From: Adiantum capillus-veneris
Taxonomy: Eukaryota > Streptophyta > Polypodiopsida > Polypodiales > Pteridaceae
Reading direction: 5' to 3'
Assembly (NCBI GenBank): GCA_014529385.2
Contig: CM043968.1
Span: forward strand, 6,179,501 to 6,243,500
Length of the DNA: 64,000 nucleotides
Shown: positions 25,201 to 36,456 of the stretch, in pieces
Layout: each line of letters opens with the position of its first letter
Position numbering within the stretch: position 1 is the first letter of the stretch
Notes under the pieces: model-generated
The model's input: only the letters and a program-made list of their open reading frames with translations
Databases searched by the model: none
Told to the model about the DNA's origin: nothing
Program-made: the position numbers and the translations under genes

Positions 25201-25325
25201 TGTAATTGTGAATTTTTGTGCCCATATCAGCATCTTGCGTAGAGCCACATGCCTTCAAGATGCTTATGTAGGTGATTGCATCTGGAGAGTTCTGGCCGGC
25301 ACCACTCCCAGGAGCGTCTTAACAC
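22268..25325 (-). pseudogene. Degenerate PLS-class PPR gene with scrambled repeats
   Basis: The reverse strand is a chain of PPR units. A GLKIHS-type block recurs with starts at 22661, 22961, 23303, 23401, 23733, 24078, 24364, 24946 and 25213 (forward coordinates). Most intervals are 270 to 345 bases, close to the roughly 100-residue PLS triplet. Typical phrases are ITYACILKACGSMQDVDMGL, IVSQGLLQK, LGNALVDKYAKCG, ALIAGYA and CFQRMQ. These proteins normally enter organelles and bind RNA for editing or stability. Frameshifts and stops break every unit, and some units are internally duplicated: the 98-base interval at 23303-23401, and a doubled linker near 23880-23960. No E, E+ or DYW tail was found. 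The copies are similar to each other, so duplication was probably followed by decay. Confidence 0.75.
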
Positions 25326-26170
25326 ACTTTCCTTCTCATCCTCCACTTGGCCTGGAACGGTGCGACCCTTCAAACTTGGACTAGTAATGCATTATTGTAG
25401 CATACATGCTCTACTGTATGCACAAAGCATCGTGTGCTCTTGCCTTCTTAGATGGGCTTCAGTGGGCTGCCTGTTAAACAACACTAACAAAAGGCTGGGA
25501 ATTGGCAATTATGGAAGGGATCCAATATGTAGAGTGAGAGAGAGAATCATGAGAGAGGAGGATAGTGTGGACCGTGGAGGTATCAATTAAGAGCTGGGTG
25601 CACCCTTCCAAAACTAATTCCTCCCCCGCTTGCCCTTCTGACAACATAGCATGCTCTTGCTAATCTAACGGCTTTGTGTACGACCTCTCTCCCTCCTGAG
25701 TCTTGCCTCTCATAGATGCTATTGTTGTGCAACCTTGCGATCAATGCTTCCTTGCCTCACGATCTTTATCAACCACGAAAAATGATGCGTAGTGAGCAAG
25801 CAAGCTGTGAGCGCGCATACAATAAAGATAGGCGAGCTTAGCAAAAACAAAACTTTGAAAAGAGATGCCAGGTGGACGAACGCGGTGCAAGATTTTTAAT
25901 TTTGCCTTCTACGCTAACGAAGTAATGATTAGTTTAACATGGAAAAATCATTTGAAAGAATTAGATATTAGTTTTTATGAAAAATGTTGTCACATCTAAG
26001 CACTTTTAGCGCACTTTGAATGGTCTCTAAGTAGCATAGAGTACAAACCCAACCTTATAATGCATTATCATGGGTTTAGGTTGACTTAATATAAAAGATT
26101 CGTGGCATACTACCTACGTGTGAACACCACCTTAGCCATGTATTCTTGTGCAAATTTTGAAAGTAAGATT
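25326..26170. other. Intergenic; contains a repeat shared with 9.7 kb
   Basis: No gene recognised. A forward open frame at 25276-25590 overlaps the PPR relic and has no known motif. Positions 25925-25985 closely match 9725-9785, marking a dispersed repeat fragment. The last 100 bases precede the SAM synthetase promoter. Confidence 0.5.
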
Positions 26171-26283
26171 TGGGATATAAAGGCCCCTACTTACCCTCTC
26201 TCATTCCCTCTTCTCTTGTTCGCCTTCTTCGTCTCCTCCGGGAAGAGCAGCGTCCCCCACCCAACTCCTGTCTGTGAGCACAG
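26171..26283 (+). promoter_or_regulatory. SAM synthetase core promoter and first (non-coding) exon
   Basis: TATAAA lies at 26176-26181, followed by a pyrimidine-rich stretch (CCCTCTCTCATTCCC) where plant transcription usually starts about 30 bases on, near 26205-26215. The leader then runs to a consensus donor, CAG|GTAAGC, after 26283. Confidence 0.6.
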
Positions 26284-27496
26284 GTAAGCATCCTCGCTCT
26301 CTCGTTGCTTCGACGCCTGTCAGATCTGTACAACCTCGTCCTGTTCTTTTTGCTACTTCTCTATCGCGTTACTTTCAACTCCCGAATGTCTCCGCCATTG
26401 CGGATCCTCGATCTATTGGCACACCTGGCTCTACGGTTAAGTCTCTGCATTCTTCTGTTCATCAAATATGCGTTGTCTAACTGCTGTGTTGCCCTTCCTT
26501 GCCCAGATCTGGATCTGGTTGCATATTTGCCATGTTGCTTTCTCTTTCTCTTTGCTGAAAGAGCCTCGTCCTTTATCATTGAACACAATGCTGTTGCGTT
26601 TCTTCTCAATGTCACGTACTGTTTCTTAATTTCCGTTTTCTGGATCTCCTTTTACAGGCACACCTTCTATCTGTCTTCATATCTTCTTGTTTATCATCAT
26701 AACGAAAGGTCTTTCTCGAATTCTTTCAGTTAAGGTCATGTTTATTGATTTTTTTGGCCAAAGTTTGATTTTGAATCTCATTTGATAGTGGTTGCTTATC
26801 TTTCCGTTTCTCTTTTGCCCTTTCCGCAAAATCGCTGTAGACTTGTGTTGTAAATGATGTCAGGCTTCAATTTACGTTCTGTTGTGAAGGGCCTCTAAAT
26901 TTAGCTTAGTAGGAGTGGTCAAGGGCCTTTGCATCTGGAAAATGTGCAAACGCTGCCTTGTTTCTAGTTCTCTTGTATTGTGTCTAGATCTTTGAGTGTC
27001 TAGATCTTTGGTACTGTGTACAGACCTGCATATTGTGCCTCATAGCTCTTATAGCCTTGTAACTTTAGAGGTTTGACCATGCTCTCTTGAACGCACTCAT
27101 TAAAGGTCTGGTAAAAAGACTCTTAAATTTATAGATTTGCACACACTTATTAATTTTCATGGCAAATATCTACATAGTAGACCGACTCTAGTTTTCATGT
27201 GCTGGCCCATGATATTTTGTGCATATTTGTTTTACCTTGGACCTAGTTCTGATGCTGGTGTTGGATGCCTGTATGTGCAGTTAAGCTTTCTAATATGTTT
27301 ACAATGACAATTTCCTTTTGTTGCCTATTAAATGTGGTCCTTATGCTCAATGTCTCAGGTATGCAGCGGTATTCATGCATTTAATGTAGGCTTCCTAAGT
27401 GTGATCTTTATGTTCAGTATTTGAGCCATGGCAGTGGTATTCATGCATGGTTCACGCATCAACCAACCATGAGTGTTTACGGTCTCTGCTGTGCAG
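26284..27496 (+). other. Long intron in the 5' untranslated leader of SAM synthetase
   Basis: GTAAGC at 26284 and TGCTGTGCAG ending at 27496 bound a 1.2-kb, T-rich interval just before the coding exon, leaving 27 leader bases before the ATG. Plant SAM synthetase genes typically have an uninterrupted coding exon with one intron in the 5' leader. Such introns often raise expression, but that role is inferred here. Other AGs are possible. Confidence 0.65.
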
Positions 27497-27523
27497 GTTG
27501 TTGGTGGTTAAGTTACTGTAGGG

Positions 27524-28699
27524 ATGACGACTTTCCTCTTCACCTCCGAATCTGTCAATGAAGGCCACCCTGACAAGCTTTGTGACCAGGTCTCTGATGC
27601 AGTTTTGGATGCTTGTCTGGAACAAGACCCGGAGAGCAAGGTGGCGTGTGAAACTTGCACTAAGACCAACATGGTTATGATTTTTGGTGAAATCACAACC
27701 AAAGCTGTCATTGATTATGAGAAGATAGTGCGGGACACTTGCAGAGAGATTGGATTTGTGTCTGAGGATGTGGGCTTGGATGCTGACCACTGCAAGGTGT
27801 TGGTTTACATTGAGCAACAGAGTCCGGATATTGCCCAGGGGGTCCATGGTCACTTCACAAAGAAGCCAGAAGAGATTGGTGCTGGTGATCAAGGGCACAT
27901 GTTTGGTTATGCTACAGATGAGACAGAAGAGTTTATGCCCCTCAGTCACGTGTTGGCAACCAAGCTTGGGGCTAAACTCACTGGGGTCAGAAAGAATGGA
28001 ACCTGTTCTTGGCTTCGTCCTGATGGTAAGACTCAGGTCACTGTTGAGTACAAGAATGAAGGTGGCGCTATGATCCCTCTTCGAGTGCACACTGTGCTTA
28101 TTTCAACCCAGCATGATGAGACAGTTACAAATGATAAGATTGCTGCTGATTTGAAGGAGTTTGTCATTAAGCCAGTTGTTCCAGAAAAGTATCTGGATGA
28201 GAAAACCATCTTCCACTTGAACCCCTCTGGCAGGTTTGTTATTGGTGGACCTCATGGAGATGCAGGTCTCACAGGAAGGAAAATCATCATCGATACTTAT
28301 GGTGGCTGGGGAGCTCATGGTGGCGGTGCTTTCTCAGGAAAGGATCCTACCAAAGTAGACCGTAGTGGTGCTTACATTGTCAGGCAGGCAGCAAAGAGTA
28401 TTGTCGCAGCTGGGCTTGCTCGTCGTTGCATTGTCCAAGTGTCTTATGCCATTGGTGTTCCGGAGCCTCTGTCTGTGTTTGTGGATACCTATAGTACTGG
28501 AAAGATACCTGATGCTGAAATTCTAGAGATTATTAAGGAGAATTTTGATTTCCGCCCTGGTATGATTGCCATCAACCTTGATCTGAGGAGGGGTGGAAAC
28601 AAGCGCTACCAGAAGACTGCAGCCTATGGTCATTTCGGGCGGGATGATGCTGACTTCACATGGGAGACAGTGAAGCCCCTCAAGTTTGAGAAGGCTTAG
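27524..28699 (+). CDS. SAMS: S-adenosylmethionine synthetase (methionine adenosyltransferase)
   Basis: A complete 391-residue enzyme (EC 2.5.1.6), the usual plant length of 390 to 396. It makes S-adenosylmethionine from methionine and ATP in the cytosol or nucleus, as a dimer or tetramer, supplying methylation, polyamine and ethylene pathways. Visible signatures: GHPDK with the ATP-binding histidine at residues 14-18, hexapeptide-region motif [11 protein letters not shown] at 119-129, the glycine-rich loop GGGAFSGKD at 266-274, and conserved [12 protein letters not shown] and DETVTND stretches. The coding region is one exon, preceded by a leader intron. The ATG at 27524 is chosen because the N-terminus [18 protein letters not shown] aligns with the family start. 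No damage is seen and synonymous codons are unbiased, so it is probably functional. Which isoform it is cannot be told. Confidence 0.97.
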   Translation: MTTFLFTSESVNEGHPDKLCDQVSDAVLDACLEQDPESKVACETCTKTNMVMIFGEITTKAVIDYEKIVRDTCREIGFVSEDVGLDADHCKVLVYIEQQSPDIAQGVHGHFTKKPEEIGAGDQGHMFGYATDETEEFMPLSHVLATKLGAKLTGVRKNGTCSWLRPDGKTQVTVEYKNEGGAMIPLRVHTVLISTQHDETVTNDKIAADLKEFVIKPVVPEKYLDEKTIFHLNPSGRFVIGGPHGDAGLTGRKIIIDTYGGWGAHGGGAFSGKDPTKVDRSGAYIVRQAAKSIVAAGLARRCIVQVSYAIGVPEPLSVFVDTYSTGKIPDAEILEIIKENFDFRPGMIAINLDLRRGGNKRYQKTAAYGHFGRDDADFTWETVKPLKFEKA

Positions 28700-29720
28700 G
28701 CCAAAGTTTTGTGGTAGTTGCCTGCTGGAAAAGTTTTGGTATGAGGTTTTGGGTCAACTGATGGGATCTTTTTTATTCTAATACCTTGGACATGACATTT
28801 TTTGTGTTCAGCTCGATATTTGATGTTTGATCACTACCTTAAAGTTTTGCTTTATATTGGAGGGAATGTTTCATTCACTGTCAGATATGTTTTTCTGAGC
28901 TTTCAGGTCGGTGATTTGAAGTATCCAAAGATTCTTGAAGCGGTTAGTTTGTTGTCAGTATGCTATGTTGGTGTGTTCCATTTTGTGCTAGTTGAAGTCT
29001 CTAATGTACACAAGGGCCCATGAGTTTTTTGAAAGAAGCCAGATTTTGAGCAATTTTTTACTGCTGTACGAAGCTTGGCAAAGATTCTTGGTGCTCAAAT
29101 TGGATCAAGTAAAGCTCAGCTATTTGGTTTGTGGTCTTGCGTGTGCTCAGTGGTTCTACATGCATGTGTAGGTTTCTGGGTATTGTAAAGTCTATAAGGT
29201 GCATTCGACTCTAGCTTGATTGAGTGAATGGTTGTATGTGAATGGGGTCTCCAAACGCATTTTTCTGCGTGTGTTGTATTGGGATTGCTGCCGTAGTAGC
29301 CGTTGCAGTGTTAGTAATCAGCAGCTTTTTAGCTCAAAACTTAACTGTCTACTAGGATTTCAGGAACTTCTCTCGATCAATAGTTTGTTTTCATGACAGA
29401 AAACTTGGCTGAAAGGTATGACGGTTATCCCTTGCAAGGTTCTTCATCACACATGTTAAACAAGGGAGGCAATTAGTGACTGTGCGTCCAGTATTAATGG
29501 AATGCTTACATTAATTCTGGTCTTTGATTTATCTTTGGATTTTGACAATTTGCTCGTGTCTGATGTGTTGGTTGTCGTATGAGTAATAAGTATGAAGTCC
29601 GGAGTAGGGTATTTTTGTTGTCGCGTGCATCGTTGAGGAATCTGACCTTGTGTCTTTTGAGTACGTGTCTTGATTTTCAGCCTTAATTCTGTCATCCGCT
29701 TCTTGTGATTCTGGCTCCTT
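28700..29720 (+). other. SAM synthetase 3' region and intergenic DNA
   Basis: T-rich sequence after the TAG, consistent with a 3' untranslated region. I do not see a canonical AATAAA, so the cleavage site is not assigned. No gene is recognised from about 29050 to 29720; the short open frames on either strand have no known motif. Confidence 0.5.
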
Positions 29721-29726
29721 CCCCCG

Positions 29727-29962
29727 GACACGTGTCAAATCCTCCTTGAAGCGGCAGTGTGGCTTGTAGCCTTCGGCGAATATATATATACAAGTAAAAC
29801 GGCACCGCCGCCAACGGCGGCATGGCCCCTCTTACCTTCAAACCCATTGCTCTTGATAAATTTCATAAAAGCAAATCAAGAAAAATTCTCTCTCTCTCTC
29901 TCTCTCTCTCTCGCTCGCGTGTGCGCGCACCCCATGGGCTAAGAGTAATCCCACCTCGATAA
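29727..29962 (+). promoter_or_regulatory. Promoter-like unit: G-box, TATA and a small ORF
   Basis: A perfect palindrome GACACGTGTC (29727-29736) with a G-box/ABRE core is followed 45 bases later by TATATATATA (29781-29790), a GCCGCC...GGCGGC inverted repeat (29806-29820) and an ATG in good context (GGCGGCATGG, 29822). The frame from that ATG runs 46 codons to TAA at 29960, starting MAPLTFKPIALDKFHKSKSR and crossing a (CT)n tract. The arrangement is like a real plant promoter with a leader microsatellite, but no known protein follows. Confidence 0.3.
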
Positions 29963-30779
29963 CTTTCATCCAAAAATTGGTCTAGAAGGGAAGATCTCTT
30001 GTAGTGTTAAGAGTTGAGCAGCAAGTAGAGAAGCCACATTAACCTTAGAGGTAAAGTATACAGGGGCGTTCATCCAATCTATGCAATAGACTACAAATGC
30101 AATGGAAATACGTAGTTATGTAAAATATCGTTCTCACCTCTAAAGGTGGAATGTACATTAGTTTGGGGTTGGACTCTAAGACATGAAAGAGCAATTTTTT
30201 TTTGCATTTACATAGGGCATCTAGATTGGTTTTGCATCTCGATTGAGGTTAAGATACTTCATACGACTACTTAACGTTATTTTCAAATGATGCACAGGGA
30301 CTTGGTACAGATTCAAAAGGTAAGACATCACAATTAAAAAATAAACTTTAAAAGACTTCATATGTAATGAATTTTAAAGAAATTATTAGCATCCTTCTTT
30401 GCTCCACAAAAAACACCTCCTATGCATAGCAAAAAGAAGAGATTGTGACGAAATTGTGTGCAATTTCAAACAATGGCTTCATTATCTTTTGATCTATCAA
30501 GGCCAAAGAAAAGGGAGAAAGAGATATAGTTGCAATTTTCAGCATGGTGCCATGGCCGGGGATCCTTGCAAACTTGGTGAGGTCATGCTCAGAACTCACC
30601 TCAACTTTGTGGAGTTCGTGGTGCTCTTTTGTCTCTTATTTTATTCACGGGAGACCATTGCAAGGATATGGTATATGGACATTGCACCCATTCCCCTTTG
30701 TAACATGCTTCACCCCAGATTAATCACCCTAGTCTTCTTCCAAAAGAAGATTTACTGTGATGAATGGCCGGTTGGGGTG

Positions 30780-30829
<50 letters not shown>

Positions 30830-31879
30830 AGAGATGCCGGATGTCATGCTGAGGAAGGAAGGAAAGAAGGAAGGAGAAGGAGAGAGAGAGATCCTCACCT
30901 ACAGTCTTACACCACTCGCTTGCATCAATAACACGCATTTGGATCTCTCAATTAGGCAACTGCAAATCTCACCTGCGAGTTAAAAGCTTGCACCTGCAAG
31001 CCTGCATCTTTGCTTAAATAGGCCCGTCTTTTATTCACCATTCTCTCGTCTTGTAGCAGCTGGCAAGAACATAATGCGGGTGATCAAAGGTGGCGGTGAC
31101 GTTGTGATTCCATTGAGCTGTTGTAGCGTCTGCGACCACCTCGAAATCGTCATCCTCTTCTCTCTCTCTTGTGAAATCATCAACCCCTCCTCTCAAAACT
31201 ACCTGTCGAGACAGTGAGCAGGTCGACCTCCTCTCCAAGCTCCCCTCACCTCCACTGAAGTTTCCATGGTGGGATCCAGCCATCTTAACTCACCGCATGG
31301 TAGTAAAGAAGGCTCCTACTCCTACAATGATCAGAACCCATAGGCAATCAGAACTCTCTCTACCATATACACCACGGCCAGTGCCAGCACACCTCTCTAA
31401 AAAAAGCCGTGACTCCCACATCTGATGAGCGCAACTGCATTCACATGCATGAAGTGAGTGCAGAGCATGATGGCCAAATTGCAACTCCATCACTCCTAAG
31501 CCCTGGTTTCCTCCATTGTCCCATCACTTTGCAGGGCAGTATTGGCCATTGGCTGCGGTTCTGGGCATGGATCAGTTGTTGGACCTTCTCGAGTCTCCCC
31601 GTAGGTCGAGGATGCGCCTAGATAGTGTGCCTCTTGGACTACCCGGAGATCAAGGCTTGGCGTGGCAGAAGTTGCTTTTGCCCGCTACTCGATCGAGGAG
31701 CCTAGTGGCACAGCCAGACGATGTGGCCTGGCGTAGTCAGACGACCAGCATATGACGTGGCACACTACTTACGTGGCTTGCAGGCGTGGTACAGAGGACG
31801 CAGTGCTACAACGCCATGTCAGCGATGTCTGAGTTTGCCTGCCAGTTTTCCTTGCGAAGCGGTGCCTCCTTAAACGGGT
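29963..31879. other. No gene recognised; (GA)n tract and weak open frames
   Basis: A (GA)n tract lies at 30782-30823 inside a long but implausible forward frame (30399-30983). Reverse frames at 31035-31283 and 31290-31493 and a forward frame at 31516-31755 have charged, exon-like composition but no motif or splice structure I can support. Confidence 0.5.
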
Positions 31880-31914
<35 letters not shown>

Positions 31915-31924
31915 CCCCCCCCCC
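31880..31924 (+). repeat. (CT)n tract followed by a C-run at the left edge of MULE-2
   Basis: CT repeats to about 31909, then a run of about 12 C. A second run of about 14 C sits just outside the right end of MULE-2 (38803-38816). Confidence 0.9.
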
Positions 31925-31925
31925 T

Positions 31926-31957
31926 TCTATATGTAACACGGGGTCGAACTCAAGGGA
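31926..31957 (+). repeat. MULE-2 left terminal inverted repeat (core)
   Basis: 31 of 32 bases match 38767-38798 in inverse orientation. Confidence 0.9.
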
Positions 31958-32099
31958 GTTACATCGACCGTTCAATTTGATTCAGGAGACCTTTCGAATT
32001 TTGGGGGCGCAGAGGAAAGCGACATGCAAAAAGTAATCCGCCTAGCTATACGCGCCCAAATCCTCCTGCGCCGAAAAGCTCTGTCGACGAAATTTGATT

Positions 32100-32600
32100 C
32101 AGGAGACCTGCGGGGAACCTGCGCGACACATAGTCGGGTTGCCCAAACCTGCGCGACACTGCACCAAACACATTACACAGCCTGCATTACACACAGCGGG
32201 CACTGCCTTGCTTGACACTGCGCGACATTGCCCTGCTCGACTCTGCGCGACACTGCATTACACAGCCTGCAGTACACACAGTCGGGCAAGATGCCTGCGC
32301 AACACTGCCTGCTCGAACTGCAGAGCCAGTTTTACACACAGTCGGGCATGCATAGTGAGCGCTGAGGGTGGCCCAAAAAAATCCGTGAGGTGCTGCTGTG
32401 AAATCTGCACGAAGGACTGTCGTATGCTGTGTAACCTGCTTGACTGCATACGACGAACCTGCACGGATTGAGTGACACGGGGAATGCTGTCCTCATTCGG
32501 AGATATGCTGTCCATGTGAGGCAAGGTGTTGTCGTATGCCGAGATTCCTGCTTGACTGCTTCTGCCGAACCTGCACGAAAGTTGGTCATTGTGAGTGCTC
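32100..32600 (+). repeat. Subterminal repeat array of MULE-2
   Basis: Irregular repeats of CTGCGCGACACTGC, ATTACACAGCCTGCA and ACACACAGTCGGGCA occur several times between 32110 and 32350, then CTGC(A/T)TGACTGC and CGAACCTGCACG twice near 32430-32470 and 32550-32580. Subterminal repeats are typical transposase-binding territory. Confidence 0.7.
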
Positions 32601-33200
32601 TCATTTCATGCATTGTTCGTTGAGTACTTTAAGCTATTGTTAATACAGTGAATTAAAACCAGAAATACCTCTAAGTAGCAAATGAAATGAGGGTCAACAA
32701 TGTTAGAATGTGGTTGAGGGTTGAATCATGCTTCTACAGAAATTAGAGGTGTATATGTAAAAGACTGTCTCGCATGGCTTGCATATCACCCAATTTTGGA
32801 ATCATTCACACGGTCATTGAAGAAAGATAGATATTAAGATGTCAATGTTGAGTTCTGATCCTTGTTTTGCATTTATCGCATATGTTTGCCAATGATGTGC
32901 ATGTTGTGAGGAATTTTTGAAGGAATAGAGGCCCTGTGTCTGGTATTCTTAAAGCATATTTTGGCCTTAGCACAACAATCTTTATGGGTCTATGCTCGTC
33001 CCTCTTCACCGGTCACGTCTTTCTGCTTCTTTCTTGCTGAGCATCTGAAATCTGTCATAGGTGTGCAGAGATTACTTCAAAGCCCAGGGTCGATTCTGAG
33101 TAATTTCATAGGTGTGTAGAGATTACTTTCACCGGGATTACAAATATTTGCGGCTTCAACTCAAGGGGAGTATAGGGTGTAGTACTTCTACAATAAGCTG
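32601..33200 (+). other. Upstream region of the MULE-2 protease gene
   Basis: No coding sequence. A GTG(C/T)AGAGATTACTT motif occurs at about 33063-33077 and 33114-33127, and again near the right end of the element at 38666-38679 and 38684-38696. Confidence 0.5.
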
Positions 33201-35362
33201 ATGGCGAATCATGAGGTATGTCTACGAGCTTACTTTTCTCAGAATGCCACACAATGTCGACGTAAATTGCGCGTATCTTTGGAGATTTTTGGTGCTTTTG
33301 AAGCATGTAATCGGGCAGGGAAAAATTGAATGTTGTTTTCCGTCTCATTGTCAGGAATTGACTCCATTCATTGAGGTTATGGGAACAAATGGGAAGGTTA
33401 TTCGTGAGTGTCATGCATCGCAAACATGTATTGACCAAAAGGTTTCTTACGAAAGGCGATGCCTTCTTATTAGGCATTTAAAGAATGTGCACAAAATCAC
33501 AAATATTCACGTTCCAGAGCACAAAACAGGACGTCCTAAAACCAGTGAACGGCCACCACGACCAGTGTCTCCTAGATCTAAACGCCAATGCGTTACAAGG
33601 TTTGGAGATATTGCATATAAAGTTAGGGCGGCACGAAGAAAATTTCACAAAGATTTACAAGTGCGGGCAACAAAAGAGTGGGAAAGAGTCTTTGACAAAG
33701 AGGGAAAATCGCAAATAGAGTGGGAAGAGTCATGGATTGAAGCGCAAAAGTCTGCATGGGAAGCAAACATGCCAAGTAGGATAACAAAGCTAGAGGCAAA
33801 AATTAAGCGCGGATACAAACCCCGTGCTTATGGAGTTCCACATGACGCTGACATTCCTCGAGAAGAAAACGAGAGCGACGACAAAGAGGGTATTAAAGTT
33901 TCAGATGATGAGTCTGCCATCGTAAGTTTACTTTCCTTGACTACACACTCACATTCTCTTTATAGTGACAAGTTTTTACATTTATTTCAAGCTATAATTT
34001 GAATGTTATTGTAGCCGGTTTCATCATCGACCGCTAGCTTTGTGCATGTCGAGACCATTTCTTTCTTGGTGAGCCATGATCGCCTTGTGTGTGAGATTGA
34101 TCACTGCAATATGGATCAGTTCTTGGATAGGTGTGTTACTAACGTAGATTTACTCTTTTGCATGTAAATCTTGCAAGCGTAATTAGAAAAACAAACAGTG
34201 TAAGTGTGTGCATTTTTTCATAGGTGCCGTAAGGGAGTCACTTTTGTTTTGCGGTCTTCTCGATCTGGGCTTGAGTCGGGGTTAGATGCCCATGTCATTG
34301 ATGATGTTCTAGATCTTGAAGCTTCTACAAAAACGATCAACCTTTTTGCATTGTAAGGAAATAAACTTTATGCCTAAGTAACATTATAGATTTTTTGCTT
34401 TGTTCACTTGTGTATCTCATCCTTCATAGGTGGATGGAAAGCATATTGCCGCCCGAAGTTCTCTCAGGTGTGTGGTGGGTAGACAGCTTGTGGTTCCCAT
34501 TTGTCTCTGAGCGTGCTATAGGAGATCATACGTTCAGCAATTTCTTTGGGACACCTGATTTAGGAGCTCACGTATTTACCTTCTTCCCCGTTTTGGATGG
34601 GTATGGATGTTTTACTTTTATGTATTTTCGTAGTATCAAAACTGTCAAAGCTTCAAGTCTGAATGTGTGTTCTTTACATAGATCACATTGGGTTCTTGTG
34701 GCATTTTACAATGCCCATCTCATACGCATACCCACTCTTTCTCGACGACGTTCAGCTATACTTCTCTTTGACTCTCTTTCGATTGTCTGCATGGAGAGAC
34801 TCTTACCACACGTGTCTAGGTATGCATTGTTTTTGCTTTAAACATAATGGTCACATTGTTTGCATAATTTTAATTAATCAATTGCTTGTGTTTGAAGGGT
34901 ACTAAAGCATTTTAGTAAGCATTGTTCAAACCTTCAAGTTAGAGAAGAACTTGAAGATCCGCGGGAAGCTTGCGAACTCCTCACTGCACAGGTTTATGGC
35001 ACAATTTAGGGTTGTGTGCTATTGCATTGTGTAGTGAATTTTCTGTTGTTGACTTATACACATGTTTGTTGGCTATAGTGTCCTCAACAGCCAAATTCTA
35101 CCGACTGTGGTTATTATGTGATGACAGCAATGAGGTTATTGATAAAGACCACTCTTAAAGATCAAAAGCCTCAAGGAAATTTGGTAATCGCTTGTCTTAA
35201 GCACTCATTATAGTGTGAACTCTCACTACTTTTTTGCTTTCTAATGCTTTGTGTTCTTTTCAGTTAAAAAAGAATTGGTTTGCGCATGAAGAGGTCGAGT
35301 TCACGAGACAGAAACTCAATGCTTGGTTGAACAAGGCTTTGGGTGAGGTCACACTTGGATAG
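33201..35362 (+). CDS. Ulp1-type SUMO/NEDD8 protease-like cysteine peptidase (C48 family), eight exons
   Basis: Exons by eye: 33201-33215, 33355-33921, 34015-34130, 34224-34352, 34430-34819, 34898-34991, 35079-35183, 35264-35362. Every intron is GT...AG, all phases agree, and the product is 504 residues with no internal stop. The C-terminal half is a Ulp1 peptidase: His362 in SHWVLVAFY, Asp390 in ILLFDSLS, Gln441 and Cys447 in QQPNSTDCGYYV. The N-terminal half is basic and charged (KTGRPKTSERPPRPVSPRSK, then a lysine- and glutamate-rich helix). The first exon codes only MANHE; this start was chosen because its donor and the acceptor before 33355 keep frame. Cellular Ulp1 enzymes remove SUMO from proteins; the role in transposons is unknown. 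A longer 3' form is possible through an alternative donor at about 35341. Confidence 0.8.
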
Positions 35363-36255
35363 GCCATGGTTTAGGTCGATGTTGTGTTCACCTTTTATTG
35401 TATTAATGGCAAACTTTGGAAGTCGTCATGGCCTACTTTGTATCGATGATTTTGTTAACAGATATTGTCTATATTTACATTTTGGTCCACTTTGTGTGTT
35501 GTAATTTGCGGCAGGCTACAATGCTGAGAATCTTACTTACATGGGATATTGTCATGTCTGGACTTGATTAATCTACTCAGGCTTATGGGACGCTTTTTTG
35601 TAGAATCTAGTCTCCTGATATTTTTATGCAAAGCTGTACACGAGCAGGTACATGAGAATGGGGGGTGAATGAGGAGCACATGCACAACACATGTAATCTG
35701 GATACACACAAAGAGGTGCCCACACACACACAAGAAAGCTTTTATAGTACTTGGCTGGATTATGAGTAGTGAGGCTTTGCATGTCGAAGCCTACCGATCT
35801 GTCCTTGATGTACAAATTACGTTCAAAATAATTTTATCTGGTTTTGGTTTGTAAATTTCTGCCTTTTGGTCCTCCACAGATGGAGTATGCAATTCCATTG
35901 TTTCATTTGTTTCTCAAGTGTTTAAATGAAGGTGATTGAGTTGTTGGCTTTTTATTCCTATTTTAGGTTGGAATGACAATGTGCCCTGCTTTGGTATTTT
36001 GGAAGAAAGTGTATCAGTGTCAGCATCTTTACATGCTGGCGATGAAGTTGCTGTAGCTCAACTGCCACTCAAGGATACAGAGAGACCAGAATTTGAGGGT
36101 GAAGCATGCGTACTTGAAACCAATGTTGAATCAGGGCAATGCGGACAGCACTCAACATTCAGATGCTAATATGGTCGTGGGTTTGGATAAAGTGTCCTGC
36201 TGAATGGTTTGAGGGTTCTATTTACTCGGACGAATGGAAATTTATAATGCTGAGG
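35363..36255 (+). other. Region downstream of the protease; one possible extra exon
   Basis: After the stop there is AT-rich sequence. At about 35968, a TTTTAG acceptor opens a 67-codon frame to TAA at about 36167-36169 with exon-like composition (FGILEESVSVSASLHAGDEV...). It could be an alternative last exon of the protease gene or a captured fragment. I do not recognise it. Confidence 0.3.
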
Positions 36256-36456
36256 CTGGTCTTTATGAGGAATACATGGTCTTTATGAAGAATACATGCT
36301 TGTTTATTATTCCAGAAGCCTGGTCTTTATGAGGAATACATGCTTGTTTATGAGCAATACATGGTCTTTATGAGGAATACATGTTTGTTTATTATTCCAG
36401 AAGCCTGGTCTTTATGAGGAATACATGGTCTTTATGAGGAATACATGCTTGTATTT
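36256..36456 (+). repeat. Tandem array in the centre of MULE-2
   Basis: Seven or so copies of a GGTCTTTATGAGGAATACATG unit of about 22 bases, grouped into a higher-order unit of about 85 bases with TTGTTTATTATTCCAGAAGCC. It overlaps the end of the transposase relic. Confidence 0.9.

Noticed and set aside
27452-28318. Reverse-strand open frames of 67 to 212 codons opposite SAM synthetase
   Set aside because: Shadow frames of a highly conserved forward gene.
30399-30983. 194-codon forward open frame
   Set aside because: It crosses a (GA)n tract, has no motif, and the parts outside the repeat have ordinary non-coding composition and no splice context.
31035-31755. Possible host exons on both strands
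   Set aside because: Charged composition but no conserved motif and no consistent splice pattern; not reported as genes.
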